From a virus, in the IMG/VR virus record IMGVR_UViG_3300049846_000818, positions 1 to 24,846 of that record: a DNA stretch of 24,846 nucleotides. One strand, given 5' to 3'. The stretch's first letter is position 1, and each line of letters begins with the position of its first letter. A program made the position numbers and the translations under genes. Below are positions 1 through 5,754 of the stretch, in pieces. Under the pieces are notes generated by a model that had not been told where the DNA came from, made no database searches, and saw nothing but the letters and a program-made list of their open reading frames with translations.

Positions 1-243
1 GCTCAGATCGAGCAGGACGAAGATTACAGCATCTACTTCCCTGGTAACGTGCCAAGTGGAAGCGGCCTGCCTTCTTATCGTTCGTCGATGCCGACAACTG
101 ACAATCCGTTTGCGAAGTCCACTGCAAACGCTACGCGAGCGGCTGAAATCATTGGTCGCGATCGTGCATTGGCCAAGCGGCTTGTGCAGCAGGCCCGAGC
201 CCGTGGCGACCTCGACCCGATCCTTGCACGCGCTGTTGGCTGA
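1..243 (+). CDS. C-terminal end of an unidentified phage protein (partial)
   Basis: The frame is open from base 1 to the TGA at 241-243, giving the last 80 residues of a gene that begins upstream. The tail is polar and ends in a predicted basic helix (residues about 50-77, rich in Arg, Ala and Leu) preceded by a Pro/Ser/Gly-rich linker. A stretch beginning NPFAKS, followed by an alanine-rich helix and then alternating Ala/Lys/Arg, recalls the C-termini of small head-assembly or scaffold-like phage proteins, which often end in NPF/NPW plus a basic helix. This is only a weak resemblance. It lies before the head genes and is closed by a strong terminator at 277-304, so it is the last gene of its transcription unit. 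Function not recognised. Confidence 0.7.
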   Translation, partial: AQIEQDEDYSIYFPGNVPSGSGLPSYRSSMPTTDNPFAKSTANATRAAEIIGRDRALAKRLVQQARARGDLDPILARAVG

Positions 244-276
244 CGGGTGCTAGAATTTCTTCGATGAATAGAGGAG

Positions 277-304
277 GGCGTTCACTTCGGTGGGCGCCTT
301 TTTT
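277..304 (+). terminator. Intrinsic terminator after the first gene
   Basis: A 9-bp stem (277-285 with 290-298, two G-T pairs) closes a TTCG tetraloop and is followed by six T. It sits 34 nt after the stop codon of the preceding gene and is followed at once by a promoter-like -10 element. Confidence 0.9.
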
Positions 305-316
305 CTTGCCTATAGT
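305..316 (+). promoter_or_regulatory. Promoter candidate A (TGCC-TATAGT)
   Basis: TATAGT at 311-316, preceded by TTGCC, starts 7 nt after the T-run of the terminator and 24 nt before the ATG at 340. There is no convincing -35 box because the upstream DNA is the terminator hairpin. It matches six other sites in this window that share TGSC-TANNRT or a close variant. Confidence 0.6.
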
Positions 317-339
317 TCGGGCAGGTACGAGCTGGACCC

Positions 340-522
340 ATGCCGCTGAAGAAGGGTAAGTCTCAAAAGACCATTTCGGCAAATATCAGCAAGCTTCGTC
401 GTGAAGGCTATCCCGAAAAACAAGCTGTCGCAATTGCGATGAGCGAAGCTGGCATGAAGAAGAAGCCGAAGCCCAAGGGCGGCGGTAAGGGCAAAGGTAA
501 AAAATACGGCAAGATGAAGTGA
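340..522 (+). CDS. Small lysine-rich protein, 60 aa, unknown function
   Basis: This is a 60-residue protein with an N-terminal helical part (residues 1-38, including [20 protein letters not shown]) and a C-terminal tail that is almost all Lys and Gly. The N-terminal part resembles short phage proteins with a 'NI..L..EG...KQAVAIAL..AG' pattern, which I know from cyanophages and other phages but cannot name with certainty. The charge suggests nucleic-acid contact or packaging inside the head; that is inference. It has no Shine-Dalgarno; the ATG lies 24 nt after promoter candidate A. Its TGA overlaps the GTG start of the next gene (GTGA), so the two are probably translationally coupled. Confidence 0.8.
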   Translation: MPLKKGKSQKTISANISKLRREGYPEKQAVAIAMSEAGMKKKPKPKGGGKGKGKKYGKMK

Positions 523-692
523 AGAAGAACGTCCCCACGGACAAAGCTTTATACGTTCGGGTCAAGGCGGAAGCTAAAAGAAAGTTTGCCGTGTATCCGA
601 GCGTATATGCTAATTCGTGGTTAGTCCGCGAATATAAAAAGCGTGGCGGTACTTACAGGGTGCGAGAGGTGAAGCGCCGTGGCAAAAAGTAG
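519..692 (+). CDS. 57-aa basic protein, DUF5872-like pattern
   Basis: A frame of 57 codons runs from GTG 519-521 to TAG 690-692. The protein has the pattern [18 protein letters not shown], then [19 protein letters not shown], and ends in a basic tail. This strongly recalls a small phage family with 'LY..VK.EAK.KF.VYPSAYAN.WLV.EYKKRGG' that I associate with DUF5872-type proteins; the family name is from memory. Its start overlaps the preceding stop (GTGA) and its end overlaps the next start by 14 nt, so it sits naturally in the operon. The conserved, non-repetitive middle makes it a real gene rather than a chance frame. Function unknown. Confidence 0.8.
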   Translation: MKKNVPTDKALYVRVKAEAKRKFAVYPSVYANSWLVREYKKRGGTYRVREVKRRGKK

Positions 693-942
693 AAAGCCAA
701 GAGGCGGCCTTGGTCGCTGGTTTGCTGAAAAGTGGATCGACATCAAAACCGGCAAGCCATGTGGCAGGCAGGAAGGCGAAAAGCGCCGCAGCTATCCAGC
801 CTGTAGACCATCAAGGCGGGTATCAGCAGATACGCCAAAGACTTCAGGCGAACTGTCCAAAAAAGAAAAAGATAAGTTCAAGCGAGAAAAGACAAGCTCT
901 AAGCGCATCGGCTATCAGCACAAGAGAAAGAAGCGCTCCTAG
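679..942 (+). CDS. Small Cys- and Lys-rich protein, 87 aa, conserved phage type
   Basis: The GTG start at 679 lies inside the 3' end of the preceding gene. The protein begins with a Trp-containing block (GGLGRWFAEKWIDIKTGKPC), has two cysteines about 17 residues apart (KPCGR and YPACRP), and ends in a strongly basic segment with KTSSKRIGYQHKR. I recall very similar small proteins in cyanophages and marine phages, always annotated hypothetical. The paired Cys and basic composition could suit metal or nucleic-acid binding, but a complete zinc-ligand set is not evident. The opposing + frame at 710-985 is less family-like and was not chosen. Confidence 0.8.
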   Translation: MAKSRKPRGGLGRWFAEKWIDIKTGKPCGRQEGEKRRSYPACRPSRRVSADTPKTSGELSKKEKDKFKREKTSSKRIGYQHKRKKRS

Positions 943-965
943 TATTAAGAAGTCGCTGGAGAGCT

Positions 966-1280
966 ATGGCGCCTCGTCCTGTTAAAAATAAGCGCCGCAC
1001 TGCTGCTTATTATGCGGCCAATCCTGAAGCACGCAAAAAGAAAGCGGCCTACGACAAGAAATACCACTCAACAAAAGAACGCCGTAAGTATCGAGCTGAG
1101 CTTTGGGCTGAGCGCGAGGCCCGTGGTGTTGCAGGCAGGGGCGGCAAAGATGTGAGCCATGCTAGTGGGGGTGGCTTTAAGATGGAAGATTCCTCAAGAA
1201 ATCGTGCACGTAACGGGCATGGGGACAACCGAAGAATGACGCCAGGCAGGGGAACAAGAAAGCGCAAGCCTCGTCGCTAA
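966..1280 (+). CDS. Small basic protein with degenerate HNH-like motif, 104 aa
   Basis: ATG 966 is preceded by GGAG at 958-961. The protein is very basic. Residues 1-45 form a Lys/Arg/Tyr-rich segment (KNKRRTAAYYAANPEARKKK), and the middle carries GKDVSH followed about 15 residues later by SSRNRARNGH. The GKD-x-x-H plus N-x-x-R arrangement recalls small phage proteins with GKDASH/GKDVDH motifs that look like reduced HNH folds. No complete nuclease active site can be read, so endonuclease activity should not be assumed. It belongs to the run of small basic genes before the capsid gene. Confidence 0.75.
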   Translation: MAPRPVKNKRRTAAYYAANPEARKKKAAYDKKYHSTKERRKYRAELWAEREARGVAGRGGKDVSHASGGGFKMEDSSRNRARNGHGDNRRMTPGRGTRKRKPRR

Positions 1281-1305
1281 GCTTATTGCCAAACGGGAAG
1301 GTCTA

Positions 1306-1638
1306 ATGGCGGTTCCAGAGCGCGTTAAAAACAAAATGAAAGAGCTTGGGCTCTCTGGTGTCAACAAGCCTAAGCGCACGCCCAGTCACCCAACCAAGTC
1401 GCATGTGGTGATGGCGAAGGAGGGTGATACATATAAAGTTATTCGTTTTGGTCAGCAAGGCGTTGAGGGAGCTGGTAGTAACCCCAGGACAAAAGCCGAA
1501 AAAGCAAGGCGGCGCAGCTATTATGCAAGGCATAACGCGCAGGGCAAGCCTACAACGAAACTATCGGCGAAATTTTGGAGCCATACGACCAAATGGACTA
1601 TATTGCTATGTTTAATTAGTAGTCAGGTATTTGTATGA
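1306..1638 (+). CDS. Small basic conserved phage protein with unusual C-terminal extension, 110 aa
   Basis: ATG 1306 has a good Shine-Dalgarno (GGGAAGG, 1295-1301). Residues 1-97 match a family I recognise from cyanophages and other marine phages, with VNKPKRTP, HPTKSHVV, a short beta segment (YKVIRFGQQGVEGAG), a TKAEKARRRSYYARH helix, and a final 'S..FW...TKW' that is usually the end of the protein. Here 13 further hydrophobic residues (TILLCLISSQVFV) follow, and the gene runs 16 nt into the convergent minus-strand gene. The extension looks like loss of the original stop. Function unknown. Confidence 0.8.
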   Translation: MAVPERVKNKMKELGLSGVNKPKRTPSHPTKSHVVMAKEGDTYKVIRFGQQGVEGAGSNPRTKAEKARRRSYYARHNAQGKPTTKLSAKFWSHTTKWTILLCLISSQVFV

Positions 1639-1838
1639 CTGCGTTTCTCTGCCTCCTGATCCTTAATCCAGTCCTTCAGCTCAACAACATATCCCCGAAG
1701 CTCTGCCGCTTTCAGGATGTGCCACTCGTCTCCTGTTGCAAAGTAGCAGATGTTATGCCTATCAATAGCACGAAGCATCTGATGGATAATTGGATTCCAG
1801 TGCTCTCTTACGGGTGTGTCCCAGGTGCGTCGCTCCAC
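1623..1838 (-). CDS. Lone minus-strand gene, 71 aa, unknown function
   Basis: This frame reads from GTG (complement of 1836-1838) to TGA (complement of 1623-1625). The product has a globular composition with conserved-looking aromatics and charges: HWNPIIHQMLRAIDRHN, CYFATGDEWH and a C-terminal helix (LRGYVVELKDWIKDQEAE). The + strand frame over the same bases is Cys/Leu-rich and unlike a protein, so the minus frame is preferred. An in-frame stop lies two codons before the GTG. I do not recognise a named family, although I faintly recall similar short 'YF.TGD.WH...A..LR.YV..LK.WI' proteins in cyanophages. It converges on the preceding gene with a 16-nt overlap and diverges from the following gene. 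Confidence 0.7.
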   Translation of the reverse strand: MERRTWDTPVREHWNPIIHQMLRAIDRHNICYFATGDEWHILKAAELRGYVVELKDWIKDQEAEKRSHTNT

Positions 1839-1858
1839 GCCTAGTCCCCGCTACCCGG

Positions 1859-1870
1859 CCTGCCTAAGAT
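1859..1870 (+). promoter_or_regulatory. Promoter candidate B (TGCC-TAAGAT), possibly bidirectional
   Basis: TAAGAT at 1865-1870, preceded by TGCC, lies 27 nt before the ATG at 1897. Read on the minus strand the same bases give TATCTT, 27 nt before the GTG of the minus-strand gene. It is the only candidate not directly preceded by a terminator or a + strand gene end. Confidence 0.5.
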
Positions 1871-1896
1871 AGCTGCAGAACACCTTTTCAAGCACC

Positions 1897-2184
1897 ATGA
1901 CTGTCTCCGGCGCCTACCGCTCCAGTGTCAACATGCGTGGCGTCCAGTCCGCCACCGAAGTTGATGAAGTTGTCTCTGCCATCATCATTGGTGTCAAGGG
2001 CCTCAAGAGCTTTACTTTCATCCTTCCCGACGCCTTCACTGAAGCTCAGCTCAACGCCCTGTTTGCAGCTGCCCCTACCGTGACTGGCACCAAAGTCATC
2101 ACCGCAAGTGGTTGTGCAGGTTGGGCCGCTCTTGACTCCACTGAGAAGGCTGTTCTGACTGGCAAGGGCTACACGCTGAACTGA
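1897..2184 (+). CDS. Small structural-type protein of unknown role, 95 aa
   Basis: The ATG at 1897 is preceded by TTCAAG and a 4-nt gap, as in the capsid gene. The protein is acidic to neutral, unlike the basic cluster upstream, with C-ending codons like the capsid gene, which suggests high expression. Residues 26-52 hold hydrophobic strands (IIIGVKGLKSFTFILPDAF), and the C-terminal half (LNALFAAAPTVTGTKVITASGC) recalls the final segment of leucine-rich-repeat-like phage proteins. Its place just before the capsid gene would suit a head decoration or accessory protein, but that is inference from position alone. Confidence 0.7.
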   Translation: MTVSGAYRSSVNMRGVQSATEVDEVVSAIIIGVKGLKSFTFILPDAFTEAQLNALFAAAPTVTGTKVITASGCAGWAALDSTEKAVLTGKGYTLN

Positions 2185-2219
2185 CTTGTATTGTCGGCTA
2201 CCGCCTGGTTTGTTGATAC

Positions 2220-2239
2220 GAAGACAAAGATCTTCTTTT
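2220..2239 (+). terminator. Possible weak terminator after the 95-aa gene
   Basis: GAAGA (2220-2224) can pair with TCTTC (2231-2235), leaving a 6-nt loop, followed by TTTT. The stem is short and AT-rich, so it is far weaker than the terminator at 2282-2304. Confidence 0.3.
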
Positions 2240-2281
2240 AACCATGGCGGCTTAGCTTGATACCTGTCATGAGGTGAACGG

Positions 2282-2304
2282 GCCGGGGGAAACCCCGGCT
2301 TTTT
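2282..2304 (+). terminator. Strong intrinsic terminator before the capsid gene
   Basis: The stem GCCGGGG / CCCCGGC (2282-2288 with 2293-2299) closes a GAAA tetraloop and is followed by five T. The rest of the gap 2185-2412 holds only this terminator, the weak one before it, a promoter and the capsid leader. Confidence 0.92.
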
Positions 2305-2305
2305 C

Positions 2306-2317
2306 TTTGGCTACTAT
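2306..2317 (+). promoter_or_regulatory. Promoter candidate C (TGGC-TACTAT) for the capsid gene
   Basis: TACTAT at 2312-2317 is preceded by TTTGGC and starts 8 nt after the T-run of the terminator. The leader from here to the ATG is about 95 nt, the longest in the window. Confidence 0.6.
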
Positions 2318-2326
2318 TTGGCAAGA

Positions 2327-2373
2327 GAGGCAGTGCCTCGCAGCAGCGACCGAAAGGTCTGGCAGCAGTGCTG
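2327..2373 (+). promoter_or_regulatory. Structured 5' leader of the capsid gene: three hairpins
   Basis: Three small perfect hairpins follow one another: GAGGC-AGT-GCCTC (2327-2339), GACC-GAAA-GGTC (2348-2359, GNRA-type loop) and CAGC-AGT-GCTG (2363-2373). The first begins 10 nt after the -10 box, so it would stand at the very 5' end of the transcript. The same design recurs before the tail tube gene. Confidence 0.65.
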
Positions 2374-2412
2374 TGAAGCTGAACAACATTCCCGCAAACT
2401 CGCTTCAAGACA

Positions 2413-3390
2413 ATGCTTCTCGCAGGCGTCCCCCTTATTCCCGAGCTGTTCCTTGAGTATCAGCAGGAAGAGATCCAGGACAAGAATGCCCTGGTCACTT
2501 CCGGCCTGATGGTTACCAACGCTGCCATCCAAGCTGAATTCCAGAAGGGCGGCAAAACCATCGATCTCCCCTTCTTCGGTGATCTGTCCGGCGATTCGGA
2601 AATTGATTCCGACACCGAGGCTTCCACCCCTACTGACATTGCAGGTGACCTGCAGGTCGGCGTTCGCAACATGCGTCGCAAGAGCTGGAAGTCCTCTGAC
2701 CTGGCCGCCGATCTGTCTGGTTCCGACCCGATGCAGGCCATTGCCCGCAGCACCGGTCGCTACTGGATCCGCGACATGCAGAAGACCTGCGTCTCGATCC
2801 TGCAGGGCATCTTCGCTGGCCCCCTGGCCTCCAGCCACGCTGTTGGCGGCACCTCCTCCCAGCTGTCCCAGTCCCTGATGGTGGACGGCATCGCCAAGCT
2901 CGGCGATGCTGGTGACGAGCTGACCGGCATCATGATGCGTTCGCCGGTCTACTACGCTCTGATGAAGATGGATCTCATCATTCCAGCTTCTAACACTTCT
3001 CAGCTTGACACTCGTCTGTCGGCTGAATCGCTGGAAAAGGGCACCTATCTGGGTCGTCCGGTGTTTGTTGATGACCGCCTGCCGGTCGCTGTTGGCGCTG
3101 GTACTGGTAGCACCGACGTTCACGACACCTACTTCTTTGGCCCTGGCGCCTTCGCTTATGCGACTGCTCCTGCCAAGACGCCGGTGGAAACCGATCGTGA
3201 TCGCTTCCTAGGCATCGACTACCTGATCAACCGGACGCACTACCTTGTGCATCCGAACGGTATCAGCTGGCGCGGTACCTCGGCGAAGGCTGCCCCTAGC
3301 AACACCGAGCTGGCCACCGCTGCCAACTGGGTGAAGGTGTTCGACGACGACCGCAACATCCGTATCACCCGGATGCGCTGCTTCGTCTGA
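2413..3390 (+). CDS. Major capsid protein (HK97 fold), 325 aa
   Basis: This should be the main shell protein of the head. The N-terminal part (VPLIPELFLEYQQEEIQDKN, then SGLMV, then KTIDLPFFGDLSGDSEIDSD) and the middle (KSWKSSDLAADLSGSDPMQA, GRYWIRDMQ, ILQGIF) follow the layout of HK97-fold capsid proteins of the type sometimes called Gp13-like. A later segment, MRSPVYYALMKMDLI, fits the same family, as does a C-terminal GTDYL-like block (LGIDYLINRTHYLVHPNGISW). Length is normal. ATG 2413 is the only start after an in-frame TGA upstream; TTCAAG lies 3 nt before it. Codons are strongly C-ending, as expected for very high expression. A terminator follows at once. Confidence 0.93.
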   Translation: MLLAGVPLIPELFLEYQQEEIQDKNALVTSGLMVTNAAIQAEFQKGGKTIDLPFFGDLSGDSEIDSDTEASTPTDIAGDLQVGVRNMRRKSWKSSDLAADLSGSDPMQAIARSTGRYWIRDMQKTCVSILQGIFAGPLASSHAVGGTSSQLSQSLMVDGIAKLGDAGDELTGIMMRSPVYYALMKMDLIIPASNTSQLDTRLSAESLEKGTYLGRPVFVDDRLPVAVGAGTGSTDVHDTYFFGPGAFAYATAPAKTPVETDRDRFLGIDYLINRTHYLVHPNGISWRGTSAKAAPSNTELATAANWVKVFDDDRNIRITRMRCFV

Positions 3391-3411
3391 TAGCTGAGCC
3401 AATCCGCAAAT

Positions 3412-3437
3412 GCCCCGGTTCGCCGGGGCTTCCTTTT
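3412..3437 (+). terminator. Intrinsic terminator after the capsid gene
   Basis: The stem GCCCCGG / CCGGGGC (3412-3418 with 3423-3429) closes a TTCG loop and is followed by TTCCTTTT. The T-run is interrupted by CC, so some readthrough is plausible. No promoter-like -10 element was found between it and the next ATG at 3451, unlike the other strong terminators in the window. Confidence 0.85.
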
Positions 3438-3450
3438 ACCCACAAGAACC

Positions 3451-3642
3451 ATGAGTGCTGGAACTTTTCGTATGAGGCGTGAGGCCGCCCTGGCCGCCAA
3501 GGAGGCCAAGGCCCAGGAGGCTACCGAGGCCCAGGCTGCAGAGCCCGCTGAGGAGGCCCCCAAAGCCGTCTCTACCGTTGCAAAGGCGAAGCCCAAGCCG
3601 GCTGCCCCGACTGCTGCTCCTGCCCCCGCTCCCGCTGCCTGA
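3451..3642 (+). CDS. Small Ala/Glu/Pro-rich low-complexity protein, 63 aa
   Basis: The product is nearly all Ala, Glu, Lys and Pro: a charged N-terminal helix (MRREAALAAKEAKAQEATEA) followed by a Lys/Ala/Pro tail ending in APAPAPAA. It is probably largely disordered. Short genes of this style often follow the capsid gene in siphoviruses, but no function is known to me. CAAG lies 4 nt before the ATG. The next gene starts 10 nt downstream, and the GAGAGGTG that serves as its ribosome site overlaps this gene's stop. The GC-rich composition comes mostly from Ala and Pro codons. Confidence 0.7.
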   Translation: MSAGTFRMRREAALAAKEAKAQEATEAQAAEPAEEAPKAVSTVAKAKPKPAAPTAAPAPAPAA

Positions 3643-3652
3643 GAGGTGACCT

Positions 3653-4309
3653 GTGGCCTTCGTATCGACACTGGGGGCGCCTGACGCGAATTCCTACCTG
3701 TCGGTGGCGGAGGCCACGGCTCTTCTTGGCGACATTCCTGCAAGCTACGGCGTTCAGCAATGGCTTGCATTGAACACTACGCAAAAGCAGCAGACACTGG
3801 TTGCTGCAACAATGGCGATCAACCCTTTGCAGTGGAAGGGGAAGCCTGCTGGCCCTGAGCAGAGCCTGGCTTGGCCAAGGCTGATGATCGCCGATTACTA
3901 CTACTCTGAAATTGACGAGCTACCGCTTGATTTCAAGATGGGCGTTGCCTACATGGCAGCATTTCTTGGTATCAATGGCGGCTACATGGGAATCAAAGAT
4001 GCCGATGGCGGTTCCAAGCGGCAAAAGAACAGCGAGTACGAAGAAGTTGAGCTTGGCAATGGTGACTTGAGAGTCAAGTTTGATAAGAGCGGGATGGCAC
4101 AGACAGGTGCTCTGTTCATTCCGCCGTACTCAATGGATATTTTCCAGAAGTACATGATTCGTGGTGACTTTGTGCAGCCGAGAGTTCGGCGTGAATCAAC
4201 GGCTCGCGTTGGTTACAGAGGTTTTGTGACGAGGCAAAAGCCAAGTGGCGTTCGGATGATTAACGGGCAGCTGTGGCCTTATGGCGGCTCCTGGAGCAAC
4301 AGGTTCTGA
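3653..4309 (+). CDS. Head-tail adaptor, DnaT-like phage protein, 218 aa
   Basis: Residues 1-85 match the phage 'DnaT-like' family of head-tail adaptors: NSYLSVAEATALL, then WLALNTTQKQQTLVAATMAI, then WKGKPAGPEQSLAWPR. Despite the family name there is no reason to infer DNA replication; these proteins bind the portal and begin the connector. The part after residue 120 is an extra C-terminal region with a loop of charged residues, a beta-rich stretch and a basic, Gly/Arg/Tyr-rich end, longer than the usual family length of about 150-180. GTG 3653 was chosen because it has a Shine-Dalgarno (GAGAGGTG) and matches the family N-terminus. First gene of the four-gene connector block. Confidence 0.8.
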   Translation: MAFVSTLGAPDANSYLSVAEATALLGDIPASYGVQQWLALNTTQKQQTLVAATMAINPLQWKGKPAGPEQSLAWPRLMIADYYYSEIDELPLDFKMGVAYMAAFLGINGGYMGIKDADGGSKRQKNSEYEEVELGNGDLRVKFDKSGMAQTGALFIPPYSMDIFQKYMIRGDFVQPRVRRESTARVGYRGFVTRQKPSGVRMINGQLWPYGGSWSNRF

Positions 4310-4311
4310 TC

Positions 4312-4698
4312 ATGTCACTTGTTGACGACGTTTTCGGTTCAATCCCTGGTCCGCTGATTGATGACTGGGGGATTGATGGCGTGTACGTGAAGAAGGTTGA
4401 AAATGCTCCCTACGATCCGCTGATGGGGACATTTGCCACGCCGGAAGCTGAGGCAACCGAAGTGCCGATCAAGCTGGTGCCACTTCGCATCAAACCAGAA
4501 GAGATAAAAGGTGAGATTCAGCTTACAGACCTAAAGATTTTGATCTCTGGTGATGCGCTTGGCGACTATTACCCAAAAACTGCAGATTGGATCAGGTATG
4601 ATCAGGCTGGTGTGCAGCGAACTGCGAAGATTGTGCAGCCGCTGACTCACCGTGGCTCAGCCCCAGTCCTACATTCTGTCATCGCGAGGCTTGCCTGA
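4312..4698 (+). CDS. Head closure / neck protein, 128 aa
   Basis: ATG 4312 lies 2 nt after the preceding stop; an upstream in-frame ATG at 4273 would overlap the adaptor gene by 37 nt and is less likely. The protein has a short N-terminal helix, then a beta-rich domain with YVKKVENAPYDPLMGTFAT, a segment ending VPLRIKPEEIKG, and LTDLKILISGDALGDYYPKT. This is the usual pattern of siphovirus head-closure (Hc1-type) proteins, with a first strand pair around 'Y.V...YDP.TGT' and a later 'D..vLi.g..l......g'. It should close the head after packaging by binding the adaptor ring. The assignment rests on order and pattern. Confidence 0.65.
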   Translation: MSLVDDVFGSIPGPLIDDWGIDGVYVKKVENAPYDPLMGTFATPEAEATEVPIKLVPLRIKPEEIKGEIQLTDLKILISGDALGDYYPKTADWIRYDQAGVQRTAKIVQPLTHRGSAPVLHSVIARLA

Positions 4699-4699
4699 T

Positions 4700-5326
4700 A
4701 TGGCCAGAATTCCAAGCTCAAAAACAAGGCGTGACCTTGAGCGAAGGGGAAGGAAGAGAAAGGCTGGCGATAAGCCGTGGAGCGAAGTTTCTACGGCAGT
4801 TCGTAATCGAATCAACAATGCTGCCAGGCAGGCAGCTGCAGCGGTGATGAATGATCTGGCTGAAAAGGGACCGGCCTACAGCGGTGAATTCCGTGATAGT
4901 TGGCGTGTAAATGCTGTAACTGGTGGCCTTGGTCAAGTGACGCCAAATGGGTACCCATACACCACGCGGGATGTCCCTAAGCTTGATACTAAGGCGAGAA
5001 CATTAGAGGTAGTGAAAGTATTTGAGATTGTCAACACAGCTCCATACGCCCTTTACGCGATGGACATCATTCCCGGCACCTGGAGAAAGCCAAAGGGCTC
5101 CGAGCCGATTGGTGGAATTGAGTTTGGCATTGAACGAGGTAAGCGACAATGGGGAGAATCATTTCGTGGTGATGTTGACCTGAGCAAAGATGGAACTGCT
5201 GTAACCACAGCAGAAAAAGACTGGTATGAAAACTACGTTAGAGGCGGTGGATTGTCTGCCAACTTCAAGAAAGTCGTCAAGTTTGCCTTCCGCAGCGGCG
5301 GTGATGGAACTGTGAGGCTGTCGTGA
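4700..5326 (+). CDS. Neck / tail-completion protein, HK97 gp10-like, 208 aa
   Basis: ATG 4700 follows the preceding TGA by one base; the upstream GTG at 4652 lies inside the previous gene and was rejected. After a basic N-terminus, a long helix (INNAARQAAAAVMNDLAEKG) leads into PAYSGEFRDSWRV, which is the equivalent of 'P..TG.lr.SW.v' in HK97 gp10-like proteins, and later INTAPYA-like IVNTAPYALYAM, the usual 'I.N..PYA..lE.G'. The region 133-190 is an insertion compared with the usual family. These proteins join the head connector to the tail terminator. The stop overlaps the next start (GTGA). Confidence 0.75.
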   Translation: MARIPSSKTRRDLERRGRKRKAGDKPWSEVSTAVRNRINNAARQAAAAVMNDLAEKGPAYSGEFRDSWRVNAVTGGLGQVTPNGYPYTTRDVPKLDTKARTLEVVKVFEIVNTAPYALYAMDIIPGTWRKPKGSEPIGGIEFGIERGKRQWGESFRGDVDLSKDGTAVTTAEKDWYENYVRGGGLSANFKKVVKFAFRSGGDGTVRLS

Positions 5327-5754
5327 ATTATCAAGCAATCTGCGCTGCGCTTGAGCTTCCACTGAACAATGCGTTCATTGCCCTGAGTCCACCTGTCAAG
5401 GTTTTCTTTGATAACTTGATTGTCATACCGCCTGACCCGCCTGGCGAGTACGTGATGGTTAATATCACCTTTGGCTTGACGAGTGAATCAACCTTGACGG
5501 ATTCGCTTGACCACGCTCGTGGTGCCATCATCGTCAGGATCTTCACTGAAAAAGGCCGTGGTGGCAAGAGGGCCAGACAGCTTGCTGGCGTTGCTTCACA
5601 GGTTTTCAGTGTTCTGGGCGCAACAAAAAGACCGCCAACTGGGACATTTGTGCGCGTAAGAGACGTTTCTGGTCCAAATTTCTATATGGATGAAGCGCAG
5701 CCGCATTTCATGGCTAGGTTCGCGGCTTCATGGGACGCAACTAGCTGTGGCTAG
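5323..5754 (+). CDS. Tail terminator protein, DUF4128 / gpU-like, 143 aa
   Basis: GTG 5323 overlaps the stop of the neck gene and has GAGG upstream. The protein has the tail-terminator layout: a helical start (ICAALELPLNNAF), a strand and loop (VKVFFDNLIVIPPDPPGEYV), a central strand (ARGAIIVRIFTEKGRGGKRA), a long helix, and a C-terminal two-strand end (YMDEAQPHFMARFAASW). It should form the ring that stops tail tube growth and docks on the neck. The stop codon TAG overlaps promoter candidate D for the next gene. Confidence 0.75.
   Translation: MNYQAICAALELPLNNAFIALSPPVKVFFDNLIVIPPDPPGEYVMVNITFGLTSESTLTDSLDHARGAIIVRIFTEKGRGGKRARQLAGVASQVFSVLGATKRPPTGTFVRVRDVSGPNFYMDEAQPHFMARFAASWDATSCG

Noticed and set aside
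710-985. 91-codon frame overlapping the Cys/Lys-rich gene
   Set aside because: The frame at 679-942 carries the family-like GKPCGR...YPACRP...KRIGYQHKR pattern; the other frame has only Ser/Lys composition.
966-1280. Calling the 104-aa protein an HNH endonuclease
   Set aside because: Only a GKDVSH and an N-x-x-R segment can be seen; the second catalytic His/Asn arrangement and metal ligands are not convincing.
1635-1844. + strand frame of 69 codons over the minus-strand gene
   Set aside because: Cys/Leu-rich, no ribosome site, no domain-like pattern; the minus-strand frame is clearly more protein-like.
2314-3123. 269-codon open frame on the minus strand opposite the capsid gene
   Set aside because: It mirrors the strongly biased capsid codons, which remove stops on the other strand. 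The product is His/Gln/Gly-rich without recognisable features, and the + strand gene is certain.
3240-3770. 176-codon minus-strand frame over the capsid end and the Ala-rich gene
   Set aside because: It arises from GCC/GCT alanine codons read in reverse and crosses a terminator.
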